A stretch of DNA of 64,000 nt from Amycolatopsis sp. MtRt-6 (lineage in GTDB: Bacteria > Actinomycetota > Actinomycetes > Mycobacteriales > Pseudonocardiaceae): contig NZ_JADWPD010000022.1 of NCBI RefSeq assembly GCF_017308975.1, forward strand, positions 118,929-182,928, given 5' to 3'. Below, piece by piece: positions 33,400 to 42,575 of this stretch. The notes under the pieces were generated by a model, which was not told where the DNA came from, did not search any database, and saw nothing but the letters and a program-made list of their open reading frames with translations. Both the position numbers and the translations under genes were made by a program. Position 1 is the stretch's first letter, and every line of letters begins with the position of its first letter.

Positions 33400-36300
33400 T
33401 TAGCCGCGGACCGTCACCACCAGCGTCCGCGAAACGCCGTTGACCAGCACGGACAGCCGCGCGACACCCGGCCGCAACGCCGTCAGCACGCCCGCAGCCG
33501 GGTCGAACGAAACGACTCCCCGGCCGACCGTCCAGTCCGCGCTCACCGGGTACGCCACCGGCACGTCCCGCGATCCCTGCCGCACGGAGGCCCGCACCTC
33601 CGCGCGCTCACCGGGCGCCATCGACGACGGCCCGGTCAGCGACAGCGAGTCGACGTTCGGCCGCGTCTCGAACCGCACCGGCTGGGCGCGGTCGGCCGGG
33701 TCCAGCCGCAGCAGCGTCCAGCCGGCGAACCCGCCGTCGCCGGGCGCGGCCGCGGGTGCCTTGCCCGAGTTGCCGTTGACCAGGTACGGCACCCCGTCGA
33801 CCCGCGACAGCGAGAACACGCCGGCGTGCGACGTCACCGCGGCCGCGGGCTTGCCGGACGCCTGCTCGAACCCGGTGAGCCACCGGGTCAGCAGCGTGGC
33901 TTCCTTCCGGTCGCCGAGCTGAGAGTTCCCGGCCGGGCTCGGGTCCTGCACCGGGTGGTGCATGGCGACGACGACCCCGCGGATCGACCGGTCGGCCACC
34001 GCGGAGTCCAACGCCGACCGCAGCATCCGGATCTGGTCGAACCCGCCGGCCCGCAGCGAGCCGCGGGAGGAGTCCAGCAGCACCAGCCGGATGCCGTGGA
34101 CGTCGGCGACCCGGTGCGTCACCCCGAAGGCGGCCTGGAAGTTCGCGAGGCCGTTGCCGCCTTCGGCCTCGTGGTTGCCCGGCACGTAGTACCAGGGCAC
34201 CTTGCCGTCGAGCTCGTCGCCGATCACCTGCCGGGCCAATACGAAGTCGGGCGCCGTGCCGCGGTCGACGAAGTCGCCGTTGAGCAGCACCAGGTCCGGT
34301 TTCGCCGCGACGGCCTCACGCAGCGCCCGCCGCGCCTGGGCGACCAGCGGCCCCGCCGGGTCGTCCGCGGTGAACTGGGCGTCGCTGACCACCGCGACCC
34401 GCAGGCCACCGGCCAGGACGCCGTCGGTGACCAGCGCCGGGTCGCGCGGGGCGGGGTCGGCGGGCACGGCCGTCGTCGGCGCCACCTCGAAGGTCAGGTC
34501 GTCGAAGACCAGCCGGCCCTCGTACTGCTGGTCCGGCACGTTTTCGACGGCGTAGAAGCGCGCCAGGCGCTGTCCCGAAGGCAGCCCGGCCGGGAGCACG
34601 GCGGTGACGTACCGCCAGCCCGTCCAGTCCACGCTCAGCGAAAGGTCCACAATGGACGCCACGTTCGCCGCGTCGCGCAGTTCCGCCCGCAGCCACGCGC
34701 CCTTGCCGTCGCCGTCGACCCACAGCCCGATCTTCTGCGTCCCCGGCGGAACCGGAAGCGGCGACGACGGCGTCACGTACGCCGCGCGCGTCGCGGTGGT
34801 GCCGGTCAGCCGGTAGTCCAGCGCGAGCCCGGCGCCGCCGGCGCGGCCGGGCGCCGCCGACAGCGCCGCGCCGACGACCGCCGGGAACACCGTGGCCGAC
34901 CAGCCCGCCGGACCGTCCAACGGGGACGCCACCTGCGCGACCGTGCCGGCCGACACGGCCAGGTGCGTCGTCAGGCCGGCCGCCGACGCGGTGATCGCCG
35001 ACGCGCCGGAGGACGTCAGCGCGGTCACCGCGTAGCCGTCACCGGAGGGCTCGACCCGCACGACGGAGTGGTCGTAGCCGAGCTTGACGTCGTCAGGCTC
35101 GAGCCAGGTGCCGTAGCCGTCGGCGTCGTAGCCGTAGACCTTGAAGGTGCTTCGCGCGCCCGCACCCGACAGCGCGACCTGCTCGGTGCTCGTGCCGAGC
35201 CGGACCGGCTTGCCCAGCACCGCGAGCGCCGTCTTCCCGGACGCCCGGCCGGAGCGCGCGACGACGTCGACGCCACCCGTGCCGTGGCCGGTGACGACGC
35301 CGCGGGTCACGGTCGCCCGCCGCGGATCCGACGTGCTCCAGCGCGGTTCGGCGGCCACCGCGGCGCCGGTCTCGTCGTGGCCGTCGGCGACGAGGTGCCG
35401 GGTCAGGCCGGACAGCACGCGGTCGGCGCCGTCCGCCGCCACGGCCGGCGCCGGCGCGAACCCGGTGAGCTTGCCGCTGCCCGGCACGGTCGTGAAGCCG
35501 ATCCCGTTGGGCACCAGGCGTTCCCCGCCGTCGGACGGCGAGTTCCGGACGCTCGGCGCGGCTTCGCCTTCGTTGCGCGCCAGCAGCGTCGACGAACCAC
35601 CGCCGTCGAGGTTGAGGGCGTCGTCGGCGCCGAGGCTCTTCAGGTGGCGCGCGAGTTCCAGCTCGGTCATCCCGCGGCTGTCGGCCTGCCGCCCGTCCAC
35701 GGTGGCCAGCCACAGCTTCCGGCCGTCGGCGGAGAAGCCGACCGCGGTCCGCGGGTGCAGGGCGACGTCGTCGACCGGCTGCACGACGCCGTCGCGGAGG
35801 AGGACTTTGTTGCCGCCCACGGCCACCGCGATCTTCCCGGCGTCCGAGCGCGGCGCGTAGGTGACGCCGACCGGGTCGCCCGGCCGCAGCGCGGCGAGCG
35901 TGTCCGCGCCGGCTTCGCGGGCCAGCAGCACCGTCGTCCCCGCCGGGATCGGGCCGTCCGCCGGCTGCGCGCGCACGGCGGTGACCACGCCGTCGCGCAG
36001 CTCGACCTCACGCACCCGGGCCGCGCCGGCCACCGACGCCTGACGGCTCGAAGCACCCCACAACGGCGTGTAGACGCCGATCGCGTCCACGCCCAGGACC
36101 GGGCTGTTGAAGTTGGTCGCCTTCGCGACGCCGCCGGGCAGCGTCACACCGGCTTCCAGGAAAACCGAGGCCAGCGCGGCCTTTCCCGCAGCGGTGATCG
36201 ACGCGGTGAGGTTGTGCCCGGCGGCGGGCGCGGTCTGCAGCTGCCCGCGGTCGATGCCGACGCCGATCGGCGCGCCGGTGGCGTTGATGTCGAAGAAGTC

Positions 36301-36687
36301 GCCGTTGACGCCGGCCACCGCGCCCGCTCGCGCGACCTGCTGCGACAGCGGCGTGCGCGCGGAGACCGTGCCGGGGCTCAGGTACGTCGGCTTCAGGACC
36401 TTGCTGCCGAGGTCGACGGCGAGGGTGTCGCCGCGGAGCCAGCCTGCGGCGTCGAACCGGTCGAACTGGGTGAGGCTCAGGCCGGGCGCGACCTCGGTGG
36501 TGGCGCTGCCGGTGACGAGCCCGTCGTCGGGTTCGGCGGCCGCGAAGGGCCCTTCGTGCGCCGACGAGGCGGCGGGCGCGGCCTCGACCGGCGGCGTGCC
36601 GAGCGGCGCTTCGAGGCGATCGGCGGGGACGACGAAAGCCGTCGCGAACAGGGCGACGAACGGCAGCGCGACGCGTGACTTCTTCAC
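33400..36687 (-). CDS. Secreted phosphodiester glycosidase (NAGPA domain) fused to a metallophosphoesterase
   Basis: The GTG at 36687 gives 1095 residues with a Lys-Lys-Ser-Arg start and a signal-peptide-like helix. The first third is a phosphodiester glycosidase (NAGPA) domain: AVAGVNGDFFDINATGAPIG, then LNLDGGGSSTLLARNEG. Ig-like and jelly-roll-like regions fill the middle. A calcineurin-type phosphatase follows, with Asp769 in VVSDAQF, NGD at about 803-805, GNHE at 837-840, HH near 910 and SHAG near 953, and ends in a beta-rich Ig-like tail. The enzyme may take apart phosphodiester-linked sugars outside the cell and then release phosphate. Exact substrate unknown. Confidence 0.88.
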   Translation of the reverse strand: MKKSRVALPFVALFATAFVVPADRLEAPLGTPPVEAAPAASSAHEGPFAAAEPDDGLVTGSATTEVAPGLSLTQFDRFDAAGWLRGDTLAVDLGSKVLKPTYLSPGTVSARTPLSQQVARAGAVAGVNGDFFDINATGAPIGVGIDRGQLQTAPAAGHNLTASITAAGKAALASVFLEAGVTLPGGVAKATNFNSPVLGVDAIGVYTPLWGASSRQASVAGAARVREVELRDGVVTAVRAQPADGPIPAGTTVLLAREAGADTLAALRPGDPVGVTYAPRSDAGKIAVAVGGNKVLLRDGVVQPVDDVALHPRTAVGFSADGRKLWLATVDGRQADSRGMTELELARHLKSLGADDALNLDGGGSSTLLARNEGEAAPSVRNSPSDGGERLVPNGIGFTTVPGSGKLTGFAPAPAVAADGADRVLSGLTRHLVADGHDETGAAVAAEPRWSTSDPRRATVTRGVVTGHGTGGVDVVARSGRASGKTALAVLGKPVRLGTSTEQVALSGAGARSTFKVYGYDADGYGTWLEPDDVKLGYDHSVVRVEPSGDGYAVTALTSSGASAITASAAGLTTHLAVSAGTVAQVASPLDGPAGWSATVFPAVVGAALSAAPGRAGGAGLALDYRLTGTTATRAAYVTPSSPLPVPPGTQKIGLWVDGDGKGAWLRAELRDAANVASIVDLSLSVDWTGWRYVTAVLPAGLPSGQRLARFYAVENVPDQQYEGRLVFDDLTFEVAPTTAVPADPAPRDPALVTDGVLAGGLRVAVVSDAQFTADDPAGPLVAQARRALREAVAAKPDLVLLNGDFVDRGTAPDFVLARQVIGDELDGKVPWYYVPGNHEAEGGNGLANFQAAFGVTHRVADVHGIRLVLLDSSRGSLRAGGFDQIRMLRSALDSAVADRSIRGVVVAMHHPVQDPSPAGNSQLGDRKEATLLTRWLTGFEQASGKPAAAVTSHAGVFSLSRVDGVPYLVNGNSGKAPAAAPGDGGFAGWTLLRLDPADRAQPVRFETRPNVDSLSLTGPSSMAPGERAEVRASVRQGSRDVPVAYPVSADWTVGRGVVSFDPAAGVLTALRPGVARLSVLVNGVSRTLVVTVRG

Positions 36688-36793
36688 CGGGTACCCCAGT
36701 ATCGAGTGAGAGTGAGCCGGACCCAGCACAGCGCAGCGGCACGGCCGGGGGAAGACTTCCCGGTGAACGCCGCCTGAATGGTCTAGAACACCC

Positions 36794-37507
36794 TCACGGA
36801 GTCAGCGGGGCGGCGAGGAGCGCTTCCGCGGCGTCGCCGGTGGCACGCGGGTCCGGCCCGGTGCGCTTCCACAGGCGCAGCAGGAGATCGCGGGCGGGAG
36901 CTTCGACGGTCGAGCCACCCGGAGCGGCCGGCCCCAGCGCGGGCGGCTCGCCGGGGTGCACGGTCCAGACGTCGCCGGTGTCGGTGGCGCGCAGGGTGAC
37001 GGGCCCGGGCAGCCGCGGCACGGCGTGCCAGCGCGTCACGCGCGGCATGAGGACGCCGAGCACCTCGTCGACGCCGTCCGCGGCCACGGCCGGGTCGAGC
37101 ACGTGGCCGCTCCCCGAGTCGGCCAGGTGGACGGCGGTCTCGTGGACCTGACGGCGGTACCAGAACGACTTCGTCTTCTCCGTGCCGCCGAAGTGCCAGC
37201 ACGGGTCCGCGGGGTCGGCGGTTTCCAGCTCATCGAGCAGGAGCCGCGCGCTTTCGGCGTACCACGACACGAGGTCGCGACCCGCTCCGACGGCGAAGTC
37301 CTGCGGGTGCACCTCGCCGGTGCGGACGATCGTCGCGGCCCAGCGGTGCACGTTGCCCAGGTGCGTCGCGAGGTCGGTGACGGTCCAGCCGGCGCAGTCG
37401 GGCACCGCCGCGGCCGGGTCGGCCGTGCGCAGCGCCTCGGTGAACGCGCCGGTCAGCTCGGCCAGCACCGGGACGTACTCGCGGGCGTCGAAGGGCATCT
37501 TCGTCAT
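36794..37507 (-). CDS. Maleylpyruvate isomerase family mycothiol-dependent enzyme (DinB-like)
   Basis: The 237-residue protein has the DinB/MDMPI metal-binding helices: CAGWTVTDLATHLGNVHRW and YRRQVHETAVHLAD provide the His ligands, and a C-terminal MDMPI-C-like domain follows. The family includes mycothiol-dependent maleylpyruvate isomerases and mycothiol S-transferases. ATG at 37507 has AGGAG upstream. It is next to ndk on the same strand but unrelated in function; the substrate is unknown. Confidence 0.82.
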   Translation of the reverse strand: MTKMPFDAREYVPVLAELTGAFTEALRTADPAAAVPDCAGWTVTDLATHLGNVHRWAATIVRTGEVHPQDFAVGAGRDLVSWYAESARLLLDELETADPADPCWHFGGTEKTKSFWYRRQVHETAVHLADSGSGHVLDPAVAADGVDEVLGVLMPRVTRWHAVPRLPGPVTLRATDTGDVWTVHPGEPPALGPAAPGGSTVEAPARDLLLRLWKRTGPDPRATGDAAEALLAAPLTP

Positions 37508-37558
37508 GGAGTCTCCTGGGCTGCCGGGACCACGCGCGGGCGCGGCCCCGGCAGGGCA

Positions 37559-37969
37559 TCACAGGTCGGGGAACCAGAGCTTCAGCTCGCGCTCGGCCGA
37601 CTCCGGCGAGTCCGAGCCGTGGACGAGGTTGTACTGGGTCTCCAGCGCGAAGTCGCCGCGGATGGTGCCCGGCGTGGCCTTCTCGACCGGGTCGGTGCCG
37701 CCGGCGAGCTGCCGGAACGCGGCGATGGCGCGCGGGCCCTCGACGGCGAGCGCGACCAGCGGGCCCGAGGTGATGAACTCCAGCAGGTCGCCGAAGAACG
37801 GACGCTCCTTGTGCTCGGCGTAGTGCTCCTCGGCCAGCGCCTGCGGAACGGTCCGCAGCTCGAGTGCGGCGAGCTTGAGGCCCTTGCGCTCGATCCGCGA
37901 GATGACTTCGCCGACGAGGCCGCGCGCGACGCCATCGGGCTTGACCAGGACCAGCGTGCGTTCAGTCAC
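37559..37969 (-). CDS. ndk: Nucleoside diphosphate kinase
   Basis: The 136-residue enzyme transfers gamma-phosphate between nucleotides. It begins TERTLVLVKPDGVARGLVGE and has the active-site His in NLVHGSDSPESAERE. Length matches the family. GTG at 37969. In mycobacteria ndk lies between rne and DUF4233/folC; here phoD and an acylase are inserted between ndk and that pair. Confidence 0.97.
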   Translation of the reverse strand: MTERTLVLVKPDGVARGLVGEVISRIERKGLKLAALELRTVPQALAEEHYAEHKERPFFGDLLEFITSGPLVALAVEGPRAIAAFRQLAGGTDPVEKATPGTIRGDFALETQYNLVHGSDSPESAERELKLWFPDL

Positions 37970-38027
37970 GGCGGTTTTGCTCCTTGGTGCGGTGGGTTTC
38001 GGTGCGCGTGAGCGTAGCCGACCCTGC

Positions 38028-39575
38028 TCAGCGGCCCTGCGGGTGCAGTGTCTTCGACCACAGGGACGCCCCGGTGGCGTCGCGCAGGTCGACCGTGAGG
38101 TCGCCGCTCGCGCCGTCGACGTTCAGCTCGCCGAAGTGCTGGAACCCGTCGATCGGGGCGGTGTTCGCCGACGGCGGGGCGTGCACGAACACCGCTTGCG
38201 GGCCGAACGTCGGGTCCAGGGTGTTGGGCCCGAACGCGCCGGCGTTCAGCGGGCCGGACACGAACTCCCAGAAGGGGTCGAAGTCCTGGAAGGCCGCACG
38301 ATCGGGCGAATAGTGGTGCGCCGCGGTGTAGTGGACGTCCGCGGTCAGCCAGACGACGTTGCGGACCCGCCGGCGCTGGATTTCCCGCAGCACCCACGCC
38401 AGTTCCGTCTCGCGGCCGCCGGGGGCGCCCGGCAGGTTGTTCGCCACGGCTTCGATGTTGGCGCCGTCCGGGACGACCAGGCCGAGCGGCATGTCGGCCT
38501 GGACGATCTTCCAGGTCGCCGTGCTGCGGCCGAGCGCGTCGGCGAGCCAGCGGGCCTGCGCGTCGCCGAGGATGTAGCCCGGCTTCGTCTGATCCGCCGT
38601 GTTGGCGTCGCGGTAGGTCCGCATGTCGAGGACGAAGATCTCGACGCGGGAGCCGTAGGTGAAGCTGCGGTAGACGCGGCCGTCGACGGCCCGGCGCGAG
38701 TCGATCGGGTGCCACTCGTGGAACGCCTGGTACGCCCGTGGCGCGAGGACGTCGACGCGCTTCTCGGTGTAGGCCGGGTTGTCGATGATCTTGCCCGGGT
38801 ACCAGTTGTTCAGGACCTCGTGGTCGTCCCACTGGACGTACGCCGGCACCTGCGCGGCGAAGCGCTTGAAGTGGTCGTCGAGGCGGTTGTAGGCGTGCTG
38901 GCCGCGGAACTCGTCCAGCGTCTCGGCGACCTTCGCCTTCTCGGGCGTGACGACGTTGCGCCAGGTCCGGCCACCGGGGAGGGCGACGGTCTCGGTCAGC
39001 GGGCCGTCGGAGTAGACCGTGTCGCCGCTGTGCAGGAACAGGTCCGGGCAGCGGGCGGCCATCGCGGAGAAGATCGTCATCCCGCCCAGGTCCGGGTTGA
39101 TCCCCCAGTTCTGGCCGACGACGTCGCCCGACCACACGATCCGCGCGTCGCGGCGGCCCACCGGCGCGGTGGCGAACCGGCCCGTCAGCGGCTCGCTCGT
39201 GGCACGCCCGTCGAGGGCTTCGGCGGTGACGCGGTAGTGGTACTCGGTGCCGGGCGCCAGGGCGGGGACGCGCACCCGGCCGGTGCCACCGCTGTCCGGG
39301 CCCACGAGCGGGCCGGGCACGCGGCGGGCGTGCCGGAACGACGGGTCCCGCGCGATCTCGACGACCAGGCGCGCCGGCCGGTCCGCGCGCGACCAGACGA
39401 TCGCCGAGCCCGGCGTGACGTCGCCGGACTGGACGCCGTGGGTGAGCACCGGCCGGTCGCGGCGGACGAGCGGGACGGCGGCGAAGGCCGTGGACGGCAG
39501 CGCGAGGCCGGCGGCGACGGCGGAAGCGCCGGTGAGGCCGGCCTTGATGAGCGTGCGGCGGGAGTGTTCGGTCAT
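38028..39575 (-). CDS. phoD: Alkaline phosphatase D (PhoD) family, Tat-exported
   Basis: The 515-residue protein starts with a twin-arginine signal (SRRTLIKAGLTGASAVAAGLAL ends in AFA). A PhoD N-terminal domain (THGVQSGDVTPGSAIVWSRAD) precedes the metallophosphatase core: WSGDVVGQNWGINPD, LHSGDTVYSDGP, VQWDDHEVLNNW, and VWLTADVHYTAAHHY. PhoD enzymes are Ca2+/Fe3+ phosphodiesterases/monoesterases secreted under phosphate shortage. A single GTTCACCCGCG at 39615-39625 (minus strand) resembles half of a PHO box, but the second half is not clear. Confidence 0.93.
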   Translation of the reverse strand: MTEHSRRTLIKAGLTGASAVAAGLALPSTAFAAVPLVRRDRPVLTHGVQSGDVTPGSAIVWSRADRPARLVVEIARDPSFRHARRVPGPLVGPDSGGTGRVRVPALAPGTEYHYRVTAEALDGRATSEPLTGRFATAPVGRRDARIVWSGDVVGQNWGINPDLGGMTIFSAMAARCPDLFLHSGDTVYSDGPLTETVALPGGRTWRNVVTPEKAKVAETLDEFRGQHAYNRLDDHFKRFAAQVPAYVQWDDHEVLNNWYPGKIIDNPAYTEKRVDVLAPRAYQAFHEWHPIDSRRAVDGRVYRSFTYGSRVEIFVLDMRTYRDANTADQTKPGYILGDAQARWLADALGRSTATWKIVQADMPLGLVVPDGANIEAVANNLPGAPGGRETELAWVLREIQRRRVRNVVWLTADVHYTAAHHYSPDRAAFQDFDPFWEFVSGPLNAGAFGPNTLDPTFGPQAVFVHAPPSANTAPIDGFQHFGELNVDGASGDLTVDLRDATGASLWSKTLHPQGR

Positions 39576-39699
39576 GCGCGGTTTCTATCCCGCCGCGGCC
39601 AACGGCGGCTTGCGCGCGGGTGAACGAATATTGGGGTTTTCCCCCATACCCGGCCGTGATCGCCGTCGGTAGCTTGGTGATCAGGACAAGGGGGTACGA

Positions 39700-42057
39700 A
39701 TGACGCACATCCGGAAGGCGCTGGCCGTTTTCGCGGCGGCACTCTCGGTCACCACACTCTGTACCGGCGTCGCGACGGCCGGGGAAGACAGCGCGAAAGC
39801 CGTGCTGCGCTACACCGAACACGGCATCCCGCACATCGTCGCCAAGGACTACGCGGGCCTCGGCTACGGATACGGCTACGCTTCGGCGACCGACAACGTC
39901 TGCGAGCTCGCGAAGATCTACGTCACGGTGAGCGCGCAGCGGTCGCGGTACTTCGGGCCGGACGGCGAGGGTTACCCGTCGCTGTCCGAGGCGAAGAACA
40001 ACCTGCACAGCGACCTGTTCTTCCAGCAGATCAACGACTCCGGCGTGGTCGACGGGCTGGTCGCGCAGCCCGCTCCACAGGGGCCGCGGCCCGAGGTCCG
40101 GCAGATCGTTTCGGGCTACGTCAAGGGGTTCAACGCCTATCTGGCCCGCACCGGCCGGTCCGGGATCACCGATCCCGCCTGCCGCGGCGCGGACTGGGTC
40201 CGGCCGATCAGCGAGCAGGACTTCTACCGGCACTACTACTCCATCGCCGTCACCGGCGGCCTGGGCTTCGTCACCGAAGGGTTGTTCGCGGCGCCGCCGT
40301 CCGGTGCGCCGTCGCCGGCCCCGGGCACGCCCGCGCAGCTGTCCGCGAGCCTGCGCGACGGGCTCGGCAAGGGCGGGCTCGGCAGCAACGGCATCGCCGT
40401 CGGCGCGGACGGGACGGCGGCGGGCCGCGGCAGCGTGCTGCTCGGCAACCCGCACTACCCGTGGCACGACGGACGGCGGTTCTGGCAGAGCCAGCTGACC
40501 ATTCCCGGCCGGGTCGACGTGGCCGGGGCGAGCCTGCTCGGCATGCCGTTCGTGATGATCGGGCACACCGCGGACGCGGCGTGGACGCACACGGTGTCCA
40601 CCCCGGTCACGTTCGGCCTGTTCGAAGTGCCGCTGGCGCCCGGTGACCCGACGACGTACGTGGTCGACGGCAAGCCCGAGAAGATGACGTCCCGCGAAGT
40701 GACGGTCCAGGTGCGCCAGGCCGACGGCTCGCTCAAGCCGGCGCGGCAGACGTTCTGGTCCACGAGGTACGGCCCGGTGCTGAACGACGTCGGCGGGTTC
40801 CCGGTGCCGTGGACGGCGAAGTCGGCGTACGCGCTGCGAGACGCCAACGCGACGAACATGCGCGGGCTGAACACGTGGTTCGAACTGGATCAGGCTCGCA
40901 GCACGGCCGACGTCGTCCGCGCGCTGAAGAGCACGCAGGGCGTGCCGTGGGTGAACACGATCGCCACCGACCGGGCGGGCAACGCGCTCTACGCCGACAT
41001 CCAGGTCGTCCCGCACGTCACCGACTCGCAGGCGGCGGCGTGCAGCACGCCGGCCGGGCAGCAGACGCTCGCCGCCGACGGACTGGCCATTTTGGACGGT
41101 TCACGGTCGTCGTGCCAGTGGGGCTCGGACCCGGACGCGCTGGAGCCGGGGATCTTCGGGCCGTCCCGGCTGCCGCAGCAGCAGCGCCGGGATTACGAGC
41201 TGAACGCGAACGACAGCGCCTGGCTCTCGAACGCGCGGGCACCGCTCACCGGGTTCCCGCGGATCGTCAGCGATCAGGACTCGGAGCGTTCTCCCCGCAC
41301 CCGGGAAGCGCTGCTCGCGGCCGAGGCGAGCAAGTTCACGACGGACTCGATGAAGAAGCTGCTCTTCGCCGACCACAGCCTGTTCGCCGACCTGGCGGCG
41401 GCTGACCTGGCGAAGCTGTGCGCGTCGTTCCCGGGCGGGCAGGCCCCGTCGTCGTCCGGCCCGGTCCCGGTCGGCCCGGCGTGTGACGCCCTCGCGAGCT
41501 GGGACCACCGGTACACGCTCGACAGCCGTGGTTCCCTGCTGTTCCAACGGTTCGCCGCGCGGCTCGGCAATGTCGACCGGTTCACGGTGCCGTTCGACCC
41601 GAAGGCACCGCTGACCACGCCGAACACGCTCAACGCCGGCGACGCGGGCGTGCAGAAGGCGTTCGGCGACGCACTGGTCGAGCTGCGCGCGGCGGGTCTG
41701 CCACCGGACGCCCGGCTGCGCGACGGCCAAGCGGTGACCCGCAACGGCGAGCGCATCCCGATCCACGGCGCCCAGGGTTTCCTCGGGGTGCTGAACGTGA
41801 TGACGCCGGTGTGGGACCCGGCCCGCGGCAACGCCGAGGTGGCGCACGGGTCGAGTTTCGTCCAGGTGGTGGGGTTCAGCGGCCGTGGGTGCCCGGATTC
41901 GTCGACGTTGCTGACGTATTCGCAGTCGGCCAACCCGGCGTCGCCGTACTTCAGTGACCAGACGAAGCTCTACAGCCGCGGCGAGTGGGTGAAGGGCCGG
42001 TTCTGCGAGGCCGACATCCTGCGCTCGCCCGCGCTGCGGATCGTCGTGCTGCGGTGA
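39700..42057 (+). CDS. Penicillin acylase family protein (secreted Ntn hydrolase)
   Basis: The 785-residue protein has a signal peptide (about residues 1-27, ending VATAG). The alpha-chain region (IPHIVAKDYAGLGYGYGYASATDN) is followed by the autoproteolysis site GGLGSNGIAVG, where Ser229 becomes the N-terminal nucleophile of the beta chain; GNPHYPW, MPFVMIGHTADAAWTHTVS and a conserved Asn in LNAND follow. Members cleave amide bonds in penicillins, acyl-homoserine lactones or lipopeptides; this branch resembles PvdQ/aculeacin-type acylases. It is divergent from phoD and stands alone. Substrate unknown. Confidence 0.9.
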   Translation: MTHIRKALAVFAAALSVTTLCTGVATAGEDSAKAVLRYTEHGIPHIVAKDYAGLGYGYGYASATDNVCELAKIYVTVSAQRSRYFGPDGEGYPSLSEAKNNLHSDLFFQQINDSGVVDGLVAQPAPQGPRPEVRQIVSGYVKGFNAYLARTGRSGITDPACRGADWVRPISEQDFYRHYYSIAVTGGLGFVTEGLFAAPPSGAPSPAPGTPAQLSASLRDGLGKGGLGSNGIAVGADGTAAGRGSVLLGNPHYPWHDGRRFWQSQLTIPGRVDVAGASLLGMPFVMIGHTADAAWTHTVSTPVTFGLFEVPLAPGDPTTYVVDGKPEKMTSREVTVQVRQADGSLKPARQTFWSTRYGPVLNDVGGFPVPWTAKSAYALRDANATNMRGLNTWFELDQARSTADVVRALKSTQGVPWVNTIATDRAGNALYADIQVVPHVTDSQAAACSTPAGQQTLAADGLAILDGSRSSCQWGSDPDALEPGIFGPSRLPQQQRRDYELNANDSAWLSNARAPLTGFPRIVSDQDSERSPRTREALLAAEASKFTTDSMKKLLFADHSLFADLAAADLAKLCASFPGGQAPSSSGPVPVGPACDALASWDHRYTLDSRGSLLFQRFAARLGNVDRFTVPFDPKAPLTTPNTLNAGDAGVQKAFGDALVELRAAGLPPDARLRDGQAVTRNGERIPIHGAQGFLGVLNVMTPVWDPARGNAEVAHGSSFVQVVGFSGRGCPDSSTLLTYSQSANPASPYFSDQTKLYSRGEWVKGRFCEADILRSPALRIVVLR

Positions 42058-42086
42058 GCGTGGGGCGGTGCCCGGGGGGACGCGCG

Positions 42087-42188
42087 CCCCCCCCCCCCCC
42101 CCCCCGCCCCGCCCGGGGGGGGGGTGGGGGGGGGGGGGGGGGGGGGGGGGGGGTGGGGGGCCCCCCCCCCCCCCCCCCCCCCGCCCCC
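42087..42188. repeat. Long poly-C / poly-G block
   Basis: The block reads 19 C, then short C groups with single G, 10 G, T, 28 G, T, 6 G, 22 C, G, 5 C. It starts 29 bases after the acylase stop codon and ends just before the DUF4233 stop codon, between convergent genes. The G and C runs could pair into a hairpin, or the G runs could form quadruplexes. Runs this long are also typical of failed base calling or consensus at a hard hairpin. Confidence 0.9.
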
Positions 42189-42191
42189 GTG

Positions 42192-42575
42192 TCACGGCTG
42201 GGGTTGCTGGCTCGCCAACGTCCCCGCGGCCATCCGCCGGGCGACGTCCCGGCGCAGCCACAGCAGCCACAGCCACACCGCCAGGAAGATCACGCCCACC
42301 ACCGCGATCGCCGGCAGCCAGAACACCAGGGCGATGAGCACCACCTGCAACACCAGGATCAGCGGCACCGCCCACGCGCGCTTGACGAACCCGCACGTCA
42401 CGATCAGCAGCACGGCCACGGCGATGACCGTCCAGCCGGTTCCCGTCGAGATCCCGCCGCCGAGCTTGTTCACCACCGGGAGGGCCAGGGCGACCGTGAT
42501 CGCCTCCATGATCAGCGTTCCGGACATCACGCCGCGGAAGCCCTTCATCGGGTCCTTCGGCTTCTGCGTGGTCAC
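42192..42575 (-). CDS. DUF4233 membrane protein
   Basis: The GTG at 42575 overlaps the folC stop codon as GTGA and gives a 127-residue protein with about four hydrophobic helices, beginning with the conserved DPMKGFRGVMSGTLIMEAITVALALP. The family is always small, membrane-bound and next to folC in actinobacteria (Rv2446c in M. tuberculosis). Function unknown; strict linkage and overlap suggest a role tied to folylpolyglutamate synthase or its neighbours. Confidence 0.9.
   Translation of the reverse strand: MTTQKPKDPMKGFRGVMSGTLIMEAITVALALPVVNKLGGGISTGTGWTVIAVAVLLIVTCGFVKRAWAVPLILVLQVVLIALVFWLPAIAVVGVIFLAVWLWLLWLRRDVARRMAAGTLASQQPQP

Noticed and set aside
39615..39625. PHO box before phoD
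   Set aside because: Only one GTTCACC-type unit is clear; a functional PHO box needs at least two 11-base direct repeats, and the second is poor.
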